Below, piece after piece: positions 26,080 through 38,343 of a stretch of DNA of 64,000 nt (within the stretch, counting starts at the first letter, position 1; every line of letters starts with the position of its first letter). The stretch comes from Helicobacter cappadocius. Its GTDB lineage: Bacteria > Campylobacterota > Campylobacteria > Campylobacterales > Helicobacteraceae. The translations under genes and the position numbers were made by a program. The stretch covers positions 62,001-126,000 of the forward strand of contig NZ_JAUYZK010000002.1 in the NCBI RefSeq assembly GCF_030688855.1. Direction: 5' to 3'. The notes below the pieces were generated by a model. The model was not told the origin of the DNA, did no database searches, and worked only from the letters and a program-made list of their open reading frames with translations.

Positions 26080-27303
26080 ATGGCAAAGACTATGGAATTG
26101 CAAGAAATCGAAGTATGGGATGGCAATTTAGCAGCTTGTCATGCAATGAGACAAGCCCAAATTGATGTTGTTGCCGCTTATCCAATTACCCCCTCAACCC
26201 CTATTATTCAAAATTATGGTACTTTTATGGGAAATGGGTATATTGACGGTGAATTCATGCTTGTGGAATCCGAACATGCTGCGATGAGCGGATGTGTTGG
26301 AGCTGCTGCTGCTGGGGGGAGGGTTGCCACTGCCACAAGTTCGCAAGGTTTTGCGTTGATGGTAGAAGTTTTATATCAGGCTTCTGGTATGAGGCTCCCT
26401 GTGGTGCTTAATCTAGTCAACCGTGCACTAGCTTCACCGCTAAATATTCACGGCGATCATTCCGATATGTATCTAGGAAGAGATGCAGGATGGATAAATC
26501 TATGCACTTGTAATCCTCAAGAAGCTTATGATTTTAATCTTATGGCGTTTAGGATTGCCGAAAATATGAATGTTAGGATTCCCACCATTGTCAATCAAGA
26601 TGGATTTTTGTGTTCACACACTGCACAGAATGTCCGTCCGTTGAGCGATGAAGCAGCTTATAATTTTATAGGTGATTATCAAAGTAAAAACTCACTTCTT
26701 GATTTTGAAAAACCTGCGACCTACGGTGCTCAAGCTGAAGAAGATTGGCATTTTGAGCATAAAGCTCAACTTCATAATGCTTTGATGCACTCTAGTGTTG
26801 TGATAGAAGAAGTCTTTGCAGATTTTGCTAAACTCACTGGTAGAGAATATAAAATTGTAGAAACTTATGATTTAGAAGATGCGGAAGTCGCTATATTTGC
26901 ATTAGGTACGACCGCAGAATCTGCTAGAGTTGCTGCAAAAAAAGCTCGTAAAAATGGAATAAAAGCAGGAGTTGTCACAATTCGAGTATTTAGACCCTTC
27001 CCATATAGAGAGCTTGGAGAGGCACTCAAACATCTCAAAGCTATCGCTATTATGGATAAGAGCTTACCTGCTGGGGCTATGGGCGCACTTTTTAACGAAG
27101 TTGCCGCTTCTCTTTACCAAGTAGAAGGTTCTAAACATCCCGTACTTTCCAATTATATTTATGGTTTGGGGGAAAGAGATCTCACTCAAGTGGAGTTAAT
27201 GGATATTTATCAGGATCTTGAAAAAAATGCAAAAACTGGCAAACTCACTCATCCAACTCAACAATTCATAGGACTTAGAGGTCCTAAACTAAGCTTTTGC
27301 TAA
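26080..27303 (+). CDS. porA: Pyruvate:flavodoxin oxidoreductase, alpha subunit
   Basis: This is a 407-residue alpha subunit. It has the pyrimidine-binding start (AACHAMRQAQIDVVAAYPITPSTP), the SEHAAMSGCVGAAAAGGRVATATSSQG loop and a transketolase-type C-terminal domain (VVTIRVFRPFP). Gene order porG-porD-porA-porB is as in H. pylori. A 2-oxoacid specificity for pyruvate is inferred from this order and the separate oor genes. It follows porD by 10 bases and precedes porB by 10. Confidence 0.96.
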   Translation: MAKTMELQEIEVWDGNLAACHAMRQAQIDVVAAYPITPSTPIIQNYGTFMGNGYIDGEFMLVESEHAAMSGCVGAAAAGGRVATATSSQGFALMVEVLYQASGMRLPVVLNLVNRALASPLNIHGDHSDMYLGRDAGWINLCTCNPQEAYDFNLMAFRIAENMNVRIPTIVNQDGFLCSHTAQNVRPLSDEAAYNFIGDYQSKNSLLDFEKPATYGAQAEEDWHFEHKAQLHNALMHSSVVIEEVFADFAKLTGREYKIVETYDLEDAEVAIFALGTTAESARVAAKKARKNGIKAGVVTIRVFRPFPYRELGEALKHLKAIAIMDKSLPAGAMGALFNEVAASLYQVEGSKHPVLSNYIYGLGERDLTQVELMDIYQDLEKNAKTGKLTHPTQQFIGLRGPKLSFC

Positions 27304-27313
27304 GGAGAAGATA

Positions 27314-28258
27314 ATGGTAAAAGAAATTAAGAATCTAAAACAGTTTAGCAAATCAGCAGAAAAATTCGAAGGGGCACATCTTTTGTGTCCAGGATGTGCT
27401 CATGGAATGATTGTTAGAGAGGTTTTGAATGCTGTTGATGGTCCTGTAGTTCTGGGTAACTCGACAGGTTGTTTGGAGGTATCCACAGCCGTTTATCCCT
27501 TTACTTCTTGGGATGTTCCTTGGATACATATTGGATTTGAAAATGGATCTACTGCAGTTGCAGGGGCTGAAGCGATGTATAAAGCTCTTGCAAAAAAAGG
27601 CAAATACACTGGTCAGAGACCTAAATTTGTCGCTTTTGGTGGAGATGGTGCTACTTATGATATTGGCTTTCAGTGGATAAGTGGGTGTTTTGAAAGGGGT
27701 CATGATATGACTTATATTTGTTTGGACAATGAAGTCTATGCGAATACAGGAGGCCAAAGAAGTGGCTCTACTCCCTTGGGGGCTAGCACTTCTACAACTC
27801 CTGCAGGTAGCACAAGCTATGGAAAAAAAGAAAAAAAGAAAGATATATTATTTGTAATGGCAGCTCATGGATCTCCTTATGTGGCACAAGTAGCACCAAA
27901 CAAATGGAAAGACATGAATAAAAAAATTAAACAAGCTATAGAAACCGAAGGTCCTACATTTATCAATGCAATGAGTGCTTGTACAACTGAATGGAAATTC
28001 GAATCTAATCATACTGTAGAGATGAGTGATTTGGCAGTAGATAGTCTTGTTTTTCCACTGTTTGAGATTGTAAATGGTACAGATCTTAATATTACTTATC
28101 GACCCAAAAATATTATTCCTGTTAGAGATTATTTGGGGGCACAAGGAAGATTTAAACACCTTTTTAAGCCTGGAAATGAGCATGTTATTGAACAATTTCA
28201 AAAAGATGTAGATGCTAGATGGGAACGTTTACAACGTTTAGAGGAAGCCAAAATTTGA
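27314..28258 (+). CDS. porB: Pyruvate:flavodoxin oxidoreductase, beta (TPP) subunit
   Basis: This is a 314-residue TPP subunit. CPGCAHGMIVREV gives the Fe-S cysteines, GGDGATYDIGFQW the TPP/Mg loop, and DNEVYANTGGQRSGST the following conserved segment. It is the last gene of the por cluster. It ends 75 bases before purB, the same arrangement as HP1111-1112. The complex converts pyruvate to acetyl-CoA and is the main pyruvate route in Helicobacter. Confidence 0.97.
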   Translation: MVKEIKNLKQFSKSAEKFEGAHLLCPGCAHGMIVREVLNAVDGPVVLGNSTGCLEVSTAVYPFTSWDVPWIHIGFENGSTAVAGAEAMYKALAKKGKYTGQRPKFVAFGGDGATYDIGFQWISGCFERGHDMTYICLDNEVYANTGGQRSGSTPLGASTSTTPAGSTSYGKKEKKKDILFVMAAHGSPYVAQVAPNKWKDMNKKIKQAIETEGPTFINAMSACTTEWKFESNHTVEMSDLAVDSLVFPLFEIVNGTDLNITYRPKNIIPVRDYLGAQGRFKHLFKPGNEHVIEQFQKDVDARWERLQRLEEAKI

Positions 28259-28333
28259 GAATTTGACTTCTTTTGATAGGGTGAGTTCTATTTTATTTTG
28301 CTTTCATTGTCGATAAATTTTTAAGGAAATCAT

Positions 28334-29662
28334 ATGGTTGAAAGATACGCACGTGAAAAGATGAAAAAATTATGGGATATGAATGCAAAATATTCTGCTT
28401 GGCTACAGGTAGAAAAAGCGGTTGTAAGGGCTTGGAATAAACTTGGTTTTATTCCTGATGAAGATTGTGAGAAAATTTGTAAAAATGCTACATTTGACAT
28501 TAAGAGAATTGATGAAATTGAATCAATAACTAAACATGATTTGATTGCCTTTACAACATCGGTTTCAGAAAGTTTGGGATCAGAATCCCGTTTTGTGCAT
28601 TATGGAATCACTTCAAGTGATTGTATTGATACTGCGGTTGCCCTGCAGATGAGAGATAGTCTGAAAATTATCTTAGAAGATATAGAGCTATTGAGGCAAG
28701 CTATTAAAAAAAGAGCATTTGAGCACAAGAATACCTTAATGGTAGGAAGAAGTCATGGAATACATGGAGAACCCATCACATTTGGATTGGTTTTAGCGAT
28801 TTGGTATGATGAGATAGGTCGTCATTTTGAGGCACTTAATCATACAATGAATGTGATTTGTGTGGGTGCTATCAGTGGAGCTATGGGAAATATGGCTCAT
28901 ACGCCTATAGAATTAGAAGAATTAGTTTGTGATGAATTAGGACTTAGTCCTGCCCCTGTAAGCAATCAAGTGATTCAACGCGATAGATATGCTAGATTAA
29001 TGAGCGATTTGGCACTTTTGGCAAGTAGTTGTGAGAAAATCGCTATAGCTATTAGGCATTATCAGCGTACAGAGGTTTATGAAGCAGAAGAATACTTTTC
29101 AGAGGGGCAAAAAGGAAGTTCAGCGATGCCCCATAAACGAAATCCGGTATTGAGTGAGAATATCACCGGGCTTTGTCGAATAATAAGAAGTTTTTGTGTT
29201 CCAGCGATGGAGAATGTTGCACTATGGCACGAACGTGATATTTCTCATAGTTCTGTGGAAAGATTCATATTGCCTGATGGGTTTATCACAACTGATTTTA
29301 TGCTTGATCGCTTAAAGGGATTAGTTGAAAATCTCGTGGTATATCCTCAAAATATGATGAAAAATCTCAACCTTACTGGAGGTTTGGTTTTTTCTCAGAG
29401 AGTTTTATTGGAATTGCCCAAAAAAGGAATTAGTAGGGAAGATAGCTATAAAATTGTACAAAGAAACGCAATGAAAGTATGGGAAGATCTCCAACAGGGC
29501 AAAAGTGCTATAAATGAAAATAAAGAGAGCTTGTATCTGCAGTATCTTCTTCGAGATGTAGAGTTAGTTGAAATTATTGGACAAGAAGCCATAAAAGAAT
29601 GTTTTGATTATAATTATTACATAAAAAATGTTGATAAGATATTTCAGAGAGTTTTCAGATAA
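28334..29662 (+). CDS. purB: Adenylosuccinate lyase
   Basis: This is a 442-residue lyase of the fumarase/aspartase superfamily, used twice in purine synthesis. Motifs are VGRSHGIHGEPITFG (catalytic His region), the TSSDCIDTAVALQMRDSL segment and the signature loop GSSAMPHKRNPVLSEN with the catalytic Ser. It follows porB by 75 bases, and a hairpin follows it at 29683-29717. Together with purE and purA in the window it supports active purine metabolism. Confidence 0.97.
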   Translation: MVERYAREKMKKLWDMNAKYSAWLQVEKAVVRAWNKLGFIPDEDCEKICKNATFDIKRIDEIESITKHDLIAFTTSVSESLGSESRFVHYGITSSDCIDTAVALQMRDSLKIILEDIELLRQAIKKRAFEHKNTLMVGRSHGIHGEPITFGLVLAIWYDEIGRHFEALNHTMNVICVGAISGAMGNMAHTPIELEELVCDELGLSPAPVSNQVIQRDRYARLMSDLALLASSCEKIAIAIRHYQRTEVYEAEEYFSEGQKGSSAMPHKRNPVLSENITGLCRIIRSFCVPAMENVALWHERDISHSSVERFILPDGFITTDFMLDRLKGLVENLVVYPQNMMKNLNLTGGLVFSQRVLLELPKKGISREDSYKIVQRNAMKVWEDLQQGKSAINENKESLYLQYLLRDVELVEIIGQEAIKECFDYNYYIKNVDKIFQRVFR

Positions 29663-29682
29663 GGTTTCTAGGATCAAAAAAT

Positions 29683-29717
29683 CCTTAGGTGTATAAGAGT
29701 GGTTTAGGCATCTAAGG
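29683..29717 (+). terminator. Hairpin after purB
   Basis: CCTTAGGTG (29683-29691) pairs with CATCTAAGG (29709-29717), nine pairs with one G-T, with a 17-base loop. It lies between the converging purB and OMP genes. No clear T-run, so it may act as a weak two-way terminator. Confidence 0.4.
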
Positions 29718-29723
29718 AATTAT

Positions 29724-30584
29724 CTAAAATATATACATATAGTTAAAAGTTAGATTGAAATTATAACCGATACTTTCTCTGATTGTGATAGGGGTGTTAT
29801 CAGGAATATTTTTTTTGTAAATAGGAAATCCCGCAGTTCCAATCATCTTAGTCTCAGAGTCATTTATAAAAATGGGATTAATGAATAAATACCTCAAATT
29901 GATTTCAAACATATGATGTTTATTTACAATCACACCTCCCCCTATATTTGCTACAGGACTTTGAATATATTCATTTCCGCTTAAATTTGAGCGGTAGATA
30001 TCATCATCAAGAAAATATGTATTAGCATAACCTAGAGAAACTGTCCCGCTTAGTTTATAATGAGTGAACTGATATCCACCACCAATAGAAAAATATCCTG
30101 TTATATCTCCAGTTTGAAATCCCCCAAATAAAATATCAAGCATTCCACCATAATATTCTGAATCCAAATATGCACTTTCATAATAGGAATTTGCATTGAT
30201 AGGCGTGTATTGAAGTCCAAATGTTTCCATGCTATCCCAAGCTCTTCCATAATATCCATAGATTCTAATCCCTATATTTTTGGTTGTTTTGATAAGACCT
30301 AGTTTGCCTTCAAGATTAAAACCGCTAAAAGAGGGGGTATTTCCAGCTTTTTCTCCGTCTTTACTATAATTGTATGAGGTTAGATTTTGATCTGTCTTGA
30401 AGTGATTGTTTATAAAATCTGCTCCTGCACTCAGACCGAAAAATAATCCACCTGTAATATTATCCCCAACAACCGTATTTGTATCATTTACGTTTACAAG
30501 CGGCTTGGTATTTGGCATTTCATTTCCAAAACTATTAACAAGGGGAAGAAATAACAGGATAGACATATAAAGTACTCTTTTCAT
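29724..30584 (-). CDS. Helicobacter outer-membrane beta-barrel protein
   Basis: This is a 286-residue outer-membrane protein. It has a signal peptide (MKRVLYMSILLFLPLVNSFG) and alternating aromatic/hydrophobic strands (GINIGIR-like segments, YFSIGGGYQFTHY, VANIGGGVIVNKHHMFEINLRY). The last residues (NLTFNYMYIF) end in Phe, as in barrel proteins. It sits at the HP1113 position next to purB, where H. pylori also has an outer-membrane protein gene. No adhesin-specific motif is visible. A roughly 600-base gap follows upstream. Confidence 0.75.
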   Translation of the reverse strand: MKRVLYMSILLFLPLVNSFGNEMPNTKPLVNVNDTNTVVGDNITGGLFFGLSAGADFINNHFKTDQNLTSYNYSKDGEKAGNTPSFSGFNLEGKLGLIKTTKNIGIRIYGYYGRAWDSMETFGLQYTPINANSYYESAYLDSEYYGGMLDILFGGFQTGDITGYFSIGGGYQFTHYKLSGTVSLGYANTYFLDDDIYRSNLSGNEYIQSPVANIGGGVIVNKHHMFEINLRYLFINPIFINDSETKMIGTAGFPIYKKNIPDNTPITIRESIGYNFNLTFNYMYIF

Positions 30585-31193
30585 TTCTTTAGCTCCTATA
30601 TAGAGTGTTGTACATGAACCATAAAATATACAAAACTATACTCAAAATAATTTTAAAAATAAATTAATTATTTAATTATACTATATTAAATAAATATAAA
30701 TTTTTGATATGCTATTGAAATGAAAAATGTGTGTTTTTAAGGACTATATCAAAGTTAAAGTCAAACTATTTATGAGAGCAAGAAATTTTTTGGTCAGATA
30801 GACCAAAGAGATTGCGAGGCTAAATGTCTAATTTTGTAATCACAGATACACCTATATGCTAAATCAGCTATTTATAATCTTAAGTTCTGTCATCTAATTT
30901 TTGCATTATTAGAGTAGATTTTTATTTTTTAGATATTTGTTGATTTTTTTATAAAAAATAATTCCTACAGCTAAGGATTTAAATCATCGCCAGAATAAAA
31001 TGCGTCAAAACATTCTACAGATTAGTTTTTTCATTTTATAATTCTTACCCATGATTTATGCGATTTTATAGATTTTAAAATAAGAGGTTTTTTGGTTCGA
31101 TTTTATTCGATAATTAAGAATCTTGGTCATTTGGTGCTAAAGCCTTCTCCCAAAATCTAATTAAAAGAAAAAATAAAAACAAAGGATGTGTTG
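30585..31193. other. Gene-free AT-rich interval
   Basis: About 610 bases between the outer-membrane protein start and mnmA hold no credible coding sequence on either strand. The text is AT-rich with T-runs. One 6-bp inverted repeat with a 5-base loop (TTGGTC at 30790-30795, GACCAA at 30801-30806) stands out. It should contain the two divergent promoters, but I cannot place them. It could hide an unannotated small RNA; no tRNA, 6S, tmRNA or RNase P pattern was recognised. Confidence 0.7.
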
Positions 31194-32222
31194 ATGAAAG
31201 TAGCACTTTTGATGAGTGGTGGCGTGGATAGTTCTTATTCTGCTTACTTGCTAAAATCTCAAGGTTATGAAGTACAAGGGATTTACCTTAAACTTCACGA
31301 CAAGGAAGCTAAACACGAAATATTTTTACGTAATTGTAAAAAAGTCTCTGAAAATCTTGGTTTTGAATTCAGAGTCGTTGAGGCTAAAGAGGAATTTAAA
31401 GAAAGTGTCTATAATGAGTTTATTAGCTCTTATAAACGCGGAGAAACTCCAAATCCCTGTGCTTTATGCAATCCTCTAATGAAGTTTGGCTTGGCTTTAG
31501 AACTTGCACTTTCTTTGGGTTGTGAAAAAATTGCTACAGGACATTATGCTAGAATACAAGAGGTTAATGGTATCAAACGAATTGCAGAAGCTAGAGATAA
31601 GAGCAAAGATCAGAGTTATTTTTTATATGCCATTTCTCAAGATGCTATCAATCGTCTTATTTTTCCTCTTGGAGATATGCTCAAAGAAGAAGTTAAGCCT
31701 AAGGCTTTTGAGGTGATGCCATGGCTTGGTAGTCTTGAAACCTATAAAGAGTCTCAGGAGATATGTTTCGTTGAAACTGACTATATTGATATTCTCAAAA
31801 AACATACTGAGGTTGAAAAAGAAGGTATTGTAAGGGATGTGCAAGGAAATATTGTCGGGAAACATAAAGGGTATATGCAATATACAATAGGCAAACGAAA
31901 AGGATTTAGTGTAAAGGGTGCTCACGAACCTCATTTTGTTGTGGGTATTGATTCGCAAAATAATGAAATCATTGTGGGAAAAAAAGAAGATCTTGCCACT
32001 AATAAAGTGGAAGCAATCAACAAATCATTGCTAAAAAACTTCAATGGGGGTGAATATAAAGTAAAAATCCGCTATCGTAGTACACCTTCTGAGGCTAAAA
32101 TTTTTATTGATGGAGATAAAATTATTGCCGAATTAAAAGAGCCTGTCTATGGGGTTGCAAAAGGACAAGCATTAGTTGTATATCAAGATGATAAGGTTTT
32201 AGGAGGTGGAGTGATTATTTGA
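31194..32222 (+). CDS. mnmA: tRNA-specific 2-thiouridylase
   Basis: MnmA puts sulfur on U34 of certain tRNAs, here 342 residues. The ATP-loop is [16 protein letters not shown]. The catalytic cysteines lie in [14 protein letters not shown] and [12 protein letters not shown], and the conserved [14 protein letters not shown] is present. I chose ATG at 31194 with AAAGGA upstream; GTG at 31188 and TTG at 31191 are in frame but less suited. The protein is slightly short for the family. It is followed by a strong shared hairpin. Confidence 0.95.
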   Translation: MKVALLMSGGVDSSYSAYLLKSQGYEVQGIYLKLHDKEAKHEIFLRNCKKVSENLGFEFRVVEAKEEFKESVYNEFISSYKRGETPNPCALCNPLMKFGLALELALSLGCEKIATGHYARIQEVNGIKRIAEARDKSKDQSYFLYAISQDAINRLIFPLGDMLKEEVKPKAFEVMPWLGSLETYKESQEICFVETDYIDILKKHTEVEKEGIVRDVQGNIVGKHKGYMQYTIGKRKGFSVKGAHEPHFVVGIDSQNNEIIVGKKEDLATNKVEAINKSLLKNFNGGEYKVKIRYRSTPSEAKIFIDGDKIIAELKEPVYGVAKGQALVVYQDDKVLGGGVII

Positions 32223-32223
32223 G

Positions 32224-32249
32224 ACAAACCTTCTTTATTGAAGGTTTGT
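32224..32249. terminator. Two-way terminator between mnmA and transglutaminase-fold gene
   Basis: A perfect 10-bp inverted repeat (ACAAACCTTC at 32224-32233, GAAGGTTTGT at 32240-32249) with a TTTATT loop lies between two convergent genes. The stem is strong; T-runs on either side are short, so efficiency is uncertain. Confidence 0.6.
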
Positions 32250-32254
32250 AAAGA

Positions 32255-33172
32255 TTAGATTAGAGTTTTGATATTAATATTTTTAGTAAAATTTTTATTT
32301 TCATAGTATTTTAGTTTATCTCCATCAACTGTGGCAAAAGCATTATCAAATAGACTTACTATAGAGCTTTCAATTTTCATATCTCTTTCGTAGTTGAGAA
32401 AAATAAAATCGTCTTTCCATTTTCCAAAACCATCAAAAGATGAATCTTTAATAGAAGCAATAGGATCATATAAATTCCATCCAGAATCATTGATATAAGC
32501 TTGTGCTTTACTTAGGGTTGTGAGAGTTTTTATATTTATTCCTATCGCCTCTCTAGCAGGAATTCCACATGCACGACATAGAGATACAAAAATAGTATTT
32601 GCACTTATGTTTTCTCCTGATAAAATAGGGGTAGAATTTTTAGATAAGATAGTTCTTATTTTTGAAGTATCTTTGGCATTTTCATAATCAATATTTTTCT
32701 TTATCCATTTATAGATATTGACTAGTTTTTCTTGTTCGTTACCTAAACTCAATTCCTTAGCGATTTGTTCAATCATCCCATCTGTCCTAATATAGCGAGT
32801 TGGTTTTAAGTAATTTTCAAGATGATTGGATTTTTCTTTTGAGTTATCTTGAACTATCAATATATCTACACTTGCTAAAATCCTTTTTGGTTTCTTGCTG
32901 TATTGTGCATATATGATAGGTGTTTGGCTTTGAGTGTAGGTTTTATAAAAGTCATAATTCCCTTGTATTTTAACATTGCTAGGTTTTTGAAAACTTGTTG
33001 TCATTGGCATTGGTATCCATATTTTTGTATCACTTGCTGATGCAAAATTGATTTGGTATTCAAAAGTTAAATTGTATTTTTTTGTTTTCGCTGGGTTAGC
33101 ATTCATGATATTTGAGCCCATCAAAATGCCTGTTCCTAAAATACTTGTTTTTATAAAATCTCTTCGTTGCAT
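32255..33172 (-). CDS. Tat-exported transglutaminase-fold protein, apparently without catalytic Cys and His
   Basis: This is a 305-residue protein. RRDFIK followed by a hydrophobic stretch is a Tat signal, so it folds before export. The transglutaminase-core landmark FVSLCRACGIPAREAIG is at residues 195-211, and GWNLYDP (231-237) is the C-terminal core. When the family pattern G-x-C twelve residues before R-A is laid on, the Cys position is Asn188. The usual HAW position is QAY (Gln224), while the Asp (236) remains. This would be a binding protein rather than an enzyme. Cys199 and Cys202 are nearby but out of register. It is convergent with mnmA. Confidence 0.7.
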   Translation of the reverse strand: MQRRDFIKTSILGTGILMGSNIMNANPAKTKKYNLTFEYQINFASASDTKIWIPMPMTTSFQKPSNVKIQGNYDFYKTYTQSQTPIIYAQYSKKPKRILASVDILIVQDNSKEKSNHLENYLKPTRYIRTDGMIEQIAKELSLGNEQEKLVNIYKWIKKNIDYENAKDTSKIRTILSKNSTPILSGENISANTIFVSLCRACGIPAREAIGINIKTLTTLSKAQAYINDSGWNLYDPIASIKDSSFDGFGKWKDDFIFLNYERDMKIESSIVSLFDNAFATVDGDKLKYYENKNFTKNINIKTLI

Positions 33173-33208
33173 TTTTATCCTTGTTTGATTTTATGTAGAT
33201 GTTTTATG

Positions 33209-33236
33209 CAAGTGATGTGTATTTACACATCACTTG
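33209..33236 (-). terminator. Strong hairpin after katA
   Basis: A perfect 12-bp inverted repeat (CAAGTGATGTGT at 33209-33220, ACACATCACTTG at 33225-33236) with a 4-base loop lies 4 bases past the katA stop on the minus strand, before the transglutaminase-fold gene. T-run is weak, but the stem is the longest uninterrupted GC-containing one here. Confidence 0.6.
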
Positions 33237-33240
33237 AAGA

Positions 33241-34686
33241 CTACAGAACTAATTCCGCCACTCTTTTGCCATAAGCAGGATCAGCTTTTGTAAAATGTTC
33301 TATTTGACGTTTTTTGATTTCGGTAGGCACACCTTCCATAGCTGATTTGATATTTTGGCAAAGCCTTTCTTTTTCTTCCGCACTTAAGAGTCGATACAAA
33401 TCTCCAGGTTGAGTGTAGTAGTCGCTATCATCTTCTCTGAAGTCCCAATCATAGACAGCGGTTTCTTTTTCGAGTTTGCTAAGATCAAGTTTGGGTTCTC
33501 TTGCGTTTGGATCTTCTTGATAGCCCGGCAATGAACTTGGATTGTAATTAATCATACTTCCATATGCCCCATTTTGCATATATCCATCTCGAGATGTGGT
33601 ATGGAATGGACATCTTGGAGCATTTACGGGTAATTGTGTGTGGTTGATACCTAATCTATATCTTTGTGTATCGCCATAAGAAAACAATCTACCTTGTAGC
33701 ATTTTATCTGGACTGTAGCCGATTCCAGGAACTATATTTGCAGGATTAAATGCGGCTTGTTCTACTTCAGCAAAATAGTTTTCAGGATTTTTGTTCAATT
33801 CAACAATCCCCACTTCAATCAATGGAAAATCTTTTTGACTCCAAGTTTTGGTTAAATCAAATGGATGGAAGCGATAGGTTTTTGCTTCTGATTCAGTCAT
33901 TATTTGCACACACATTCTCCATTTTGGAAAGTTCTTTTTTTCTATATTTTCAAATAAATCTTTTTGATGAGATTCTCTATCGTTGGCAATAACCGCTGCA
34001 GCTTCTTCGTTGGTAAGATTCTCTATCCCCTGCATTGTTTTCAGGTGAAATTTAACCCAAAACCTCTCATTTTTACTATTGATGAAGCTAAAGGTATGGC
34101 TTCCAAATCCGTGCATATGACGATAACTTTTTGGAATTCCGCGATCACTCATTGTGATAGTGACTTGATGAAGAGATTCAGGGTGTAAGCTCCAAAAATC
34201 CCAAGCGTTTGTAGCACTTCTTAGATTCGTTTTAGGATCTCTTTTTTGAGTGTGGATAAAATCAGGAAATTTTAATGGATCGCGAACGAAAAATACAGGC
34301 GTATTATTTCCTACAAGATCCCAGTTTCCTTCTTCTGTATAGAATTTCATTGCAAATCCTCTAGGATCTCTTTCTGCATCTGCTGCACCTCTTTCGCCAG
34401 CGACGGTAGAAAACCTAAAAAAACAAGGAGTTTTTTTGCCAACTTTTGCGAAAATTTTTGCTTTTGTGTATTTGGTTATATCATTGGTTACCGTAAATAC
34501 TCCATAAGCTCCACTTCCTTTGGCATGAACAACTCTTTCTGGAATTCTTTCACGATCAAAATGGGCTAATTTCTCCAAAAACCAAGTATTTTGAAGCAAC
34601 ATAGGTCCTCTAGGACCAAAAGTGAGTGAATTTTGATTGTTTGCAATAGGGGTTCCTGTCGCATTTGTGAGTGTAACATTTTTCAT
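33241..34686 (-). CDS. katA: Catalase
   Basis: This is a 481-residue small-subunit haem catalase that breaks down hydrogen peroxide. Active-site [16 protein letters not shown] has the catalytic His, and [15 protein letters not shown] is the downstream family block. The haem-binding Tyr lies in [15 protein letters not shown]. There is no signal peptide. It matches H. pylori HP0875 in size, though H. pylori KatA has a longer C-terminal Lys-rich tail that is missing here. It is divergent from prs with about 190 bases between, holding a PerR/Fur-like AT palindrome. Confidence 0.97.
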   Translation of the reverse strand: MKNVTLTNATGTPIANNQNSLTFGPRGPMLLQNTWFLEKLAHFDRERIPERVVHAKGSGAYGVFTVTNDITKYTKAKIFAKVGKKTPCFFRFSTVAGERGAADAERDPRGFAMKFYTEEGNWDLVGNNTPVFFVRDPLKFPDFIHTQKRDPKTNLRSATNAWDFWSLHPESLHQVTITMSDRGIPKSYRHMHGFGSHTFSFINSKNERFWVKFHLKTMQGIENLTNEEAAAVIANDRESHQKDLFENIEKKNFPKWRMCVQIMTESEAKTYRFHPFDLTKTWSQKDFPLIEVGIVELNKNPENYFAEVEQAAFNPANIVPGIGYSPDKMLQGRLFSYGDTQRYRLGINHTQLPVNAPRCPFHTTSRDGYMQNGAYGSMINYNPSSLPGYQEDPNAREPKLDLSKLEKETAVYDWDFREDDSDYYTQPGDLYRLLSAEEKERLCQNIKSAMEGVPTEIKKRQIEHFTKADPAYGKRVAELVL

Positions 34687-34726
34687 ATATTGTCTCCTGT
34701 GATGTTATTTTATGGATGCGATATGA

Positions 34727-34732
34727 ATTATA
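34727..34732 (-). promoter_or_regulatory. Candidate -10 box for katA
   Basis: Read on the minus strand this is TATAAT, 40 bases before the katA start codon, with an AT-rich upstream tract. Good match to the Helicobacter -10. Confidence 0.5.
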
Positions 34733-34733
34733 A

Positions 34734-34753
34734 ATGATGATAATTAATAATTT
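34734..34753. promoter_or_regulatory. Possible Fur/PerR-type operator upstream of katA
   Basis: ATGATGATAATTAATAATTT overlaps the expected -35 area of katA. Its alternating TGATAAT and AATTATT look is similar to Fur and PerR boxes; katA is a known PerR target in Campylobacter. A second nearby palindrome, GATAAAAATTATC, lies about 34772-34785. All of this is AT-rich, so chance similarity is likely. Confidence 0.25.
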
Positions 34754-34828
34754 GTAAAAAAATTATTATTAGATAAAAATTATCAAAAAAATATATATTT
34801 TATAAGCAAGAACTCAAGTGCTATTATT

Positions 34829-34834
34829 TATAAT
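34829..34834 (+). promoter_or_regulatory. Candidate -10 box for prs
   Basis: A perfect TATAAT lies 40 bases before the prs start codon and the run of divergent AT bases. Together with the katA -10 it gives a divergent promoter pair. Confidence 0.5.
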
Positions 34835-34873
34835 CGCAGTGAATAAAAATTTAATTTGCAGGATTTAAACTAT

Positions 34874-35803
34874 ATGCGAGGATTCAAGATTTTTACAGGG
34901 AGTGCTCATCCCGAATTTAGTAAAGAGTTGGCAAAGCACCTTGACGCTGTGATTTCAAAAGCAACTGTCAGTCGTTTTAGTGATGGGGAAATCAATGTAC
35001 AAATCAGCGAATCTGTAAGAGGCAAGGATGTTTTTATTATCCAGCCAACTTGTGCTCCAACTAACGATAATTTGATGGAGCTTTTGATAATGACAGATGC
35101 CTTTAAAAGAAGTTCAGCAAACTCAATAAATGCTGTAATTCCATATTTTGGTTATGCTAGACAAGATAGAAAAGCTGCTCCAAGAGTTCCTATTACAGCT
35201 AAACTTGTGGCAAATTTAATTCAAAGTGCGGGAGTTGATAGAGTTATTACGATGGATTTACACGCTGGACAAATACAAGGTTTTTTTGATGTTCCTGTAG
35301 ATAATTTATATGGCTCTATTGTATTTAGAGATTATATTCGCGTGAAGAACTTCAAAAATCCCATTATCGCTAGTCCAGATATTGGTGGCGTTTCTCGTGC
35401 AAGGTATTTTGCCGATCAACTAGGTTTAGATCTTGTCATTGTTGATAAAAAACGTGAAAAAGCAAATGTAAGCGAAGTGATGAATATTATTGGAGATGTG
35501 CAGGATAAAGATGTAATCCTTGTAGATGATATGATTGATACCGCTGGAACAATGTGTAAAGCTGCGGATGTTTTAAAAACAAGAGGGGCTAAGTCTGTGA
35601 TGGCACTTGGCACACATCCTGTTTTGAGTGGTCCTGCGATTGAACGAATTGAAAAAAGTTCCTTAAATGAAGTAGTAGTGAGCAATTCTATTCCTTTAAA
35701 ACAGCAGTCTTCAAAAATAACCGTTTTGAGTGTCGCTCCACTTTTTGCAGAGGTTATCAGGAGAATTTATCACAATGAAAGCGTTAATTCGCTTTTTGTA
35801 TAA
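34874..35803 (+). CDS. prs: Ribose-phosphate pyrophosphokinase
   Basis: This is a 309-residue PRPP synthase. It makes the donor used for purines, pyrimidines, NAD and histidine. Motifs are [47 protein letters not shown] (ATP/ribose), and the PRPP loop [19 protein letters not shown] chose ATG at 34874 (MRGFKIF), matching H. pylori HP0742 as I remember it. The upstream TTG at 34856 adds six residues only. The next gene starts 17 bases later. Confidence 0.97.
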   Translation: MRGFKIFTGSAHPEFSKELAKHLDAVISKATVSRFSDGEINVQISESVRGKDVFIIQPTCAPTNDNLMELLIMTDAFKRSSANSINAVIPYFGYARQDRKAAPRVPITAKLVANLIQSAGVDRVITMDLHAGQIQGFFDVPVDNLYGSIVFRDYIRVKNFKNPIIASPDIGGVSRARYFADQLGLDLVIVDKKREKANVSEVMNIIGDVQDKDVILVDDMIDTAGTMCKAADVLKTRGAKSVMALGTHPVLSGPAIERIEKSSLNEVVVSNSIPLKQQSSKITVLSVAPLFAEVIRRIYHNESVNSLFV

Positions 35804-35820
35804 GAAAGATTAGGAAAAAT

Positions 35821-38339
<2,519 letters not shown>

Positions 38340-38343
<4 letters not shown>

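Noticed and set aside
27353-27757. 134-residue minus-strand ORF within porB
   Set aside because: Antisense to a conserved TPP subunit; composition typical of a shadow.
30790-30806. Inverted repeat as terminator or operator
   Set aside because: Only 6-bp stem with T-run on the wrong side; no gene end nearby. Mentioned only as a landmark of the gap.
31085-31115. tRNA-like GGTTCGATTTTATTCG sequence
   Set aside because: Resembles a T-loop, but no acceptor stem, anticodon arm or CCA context could be folded around it.
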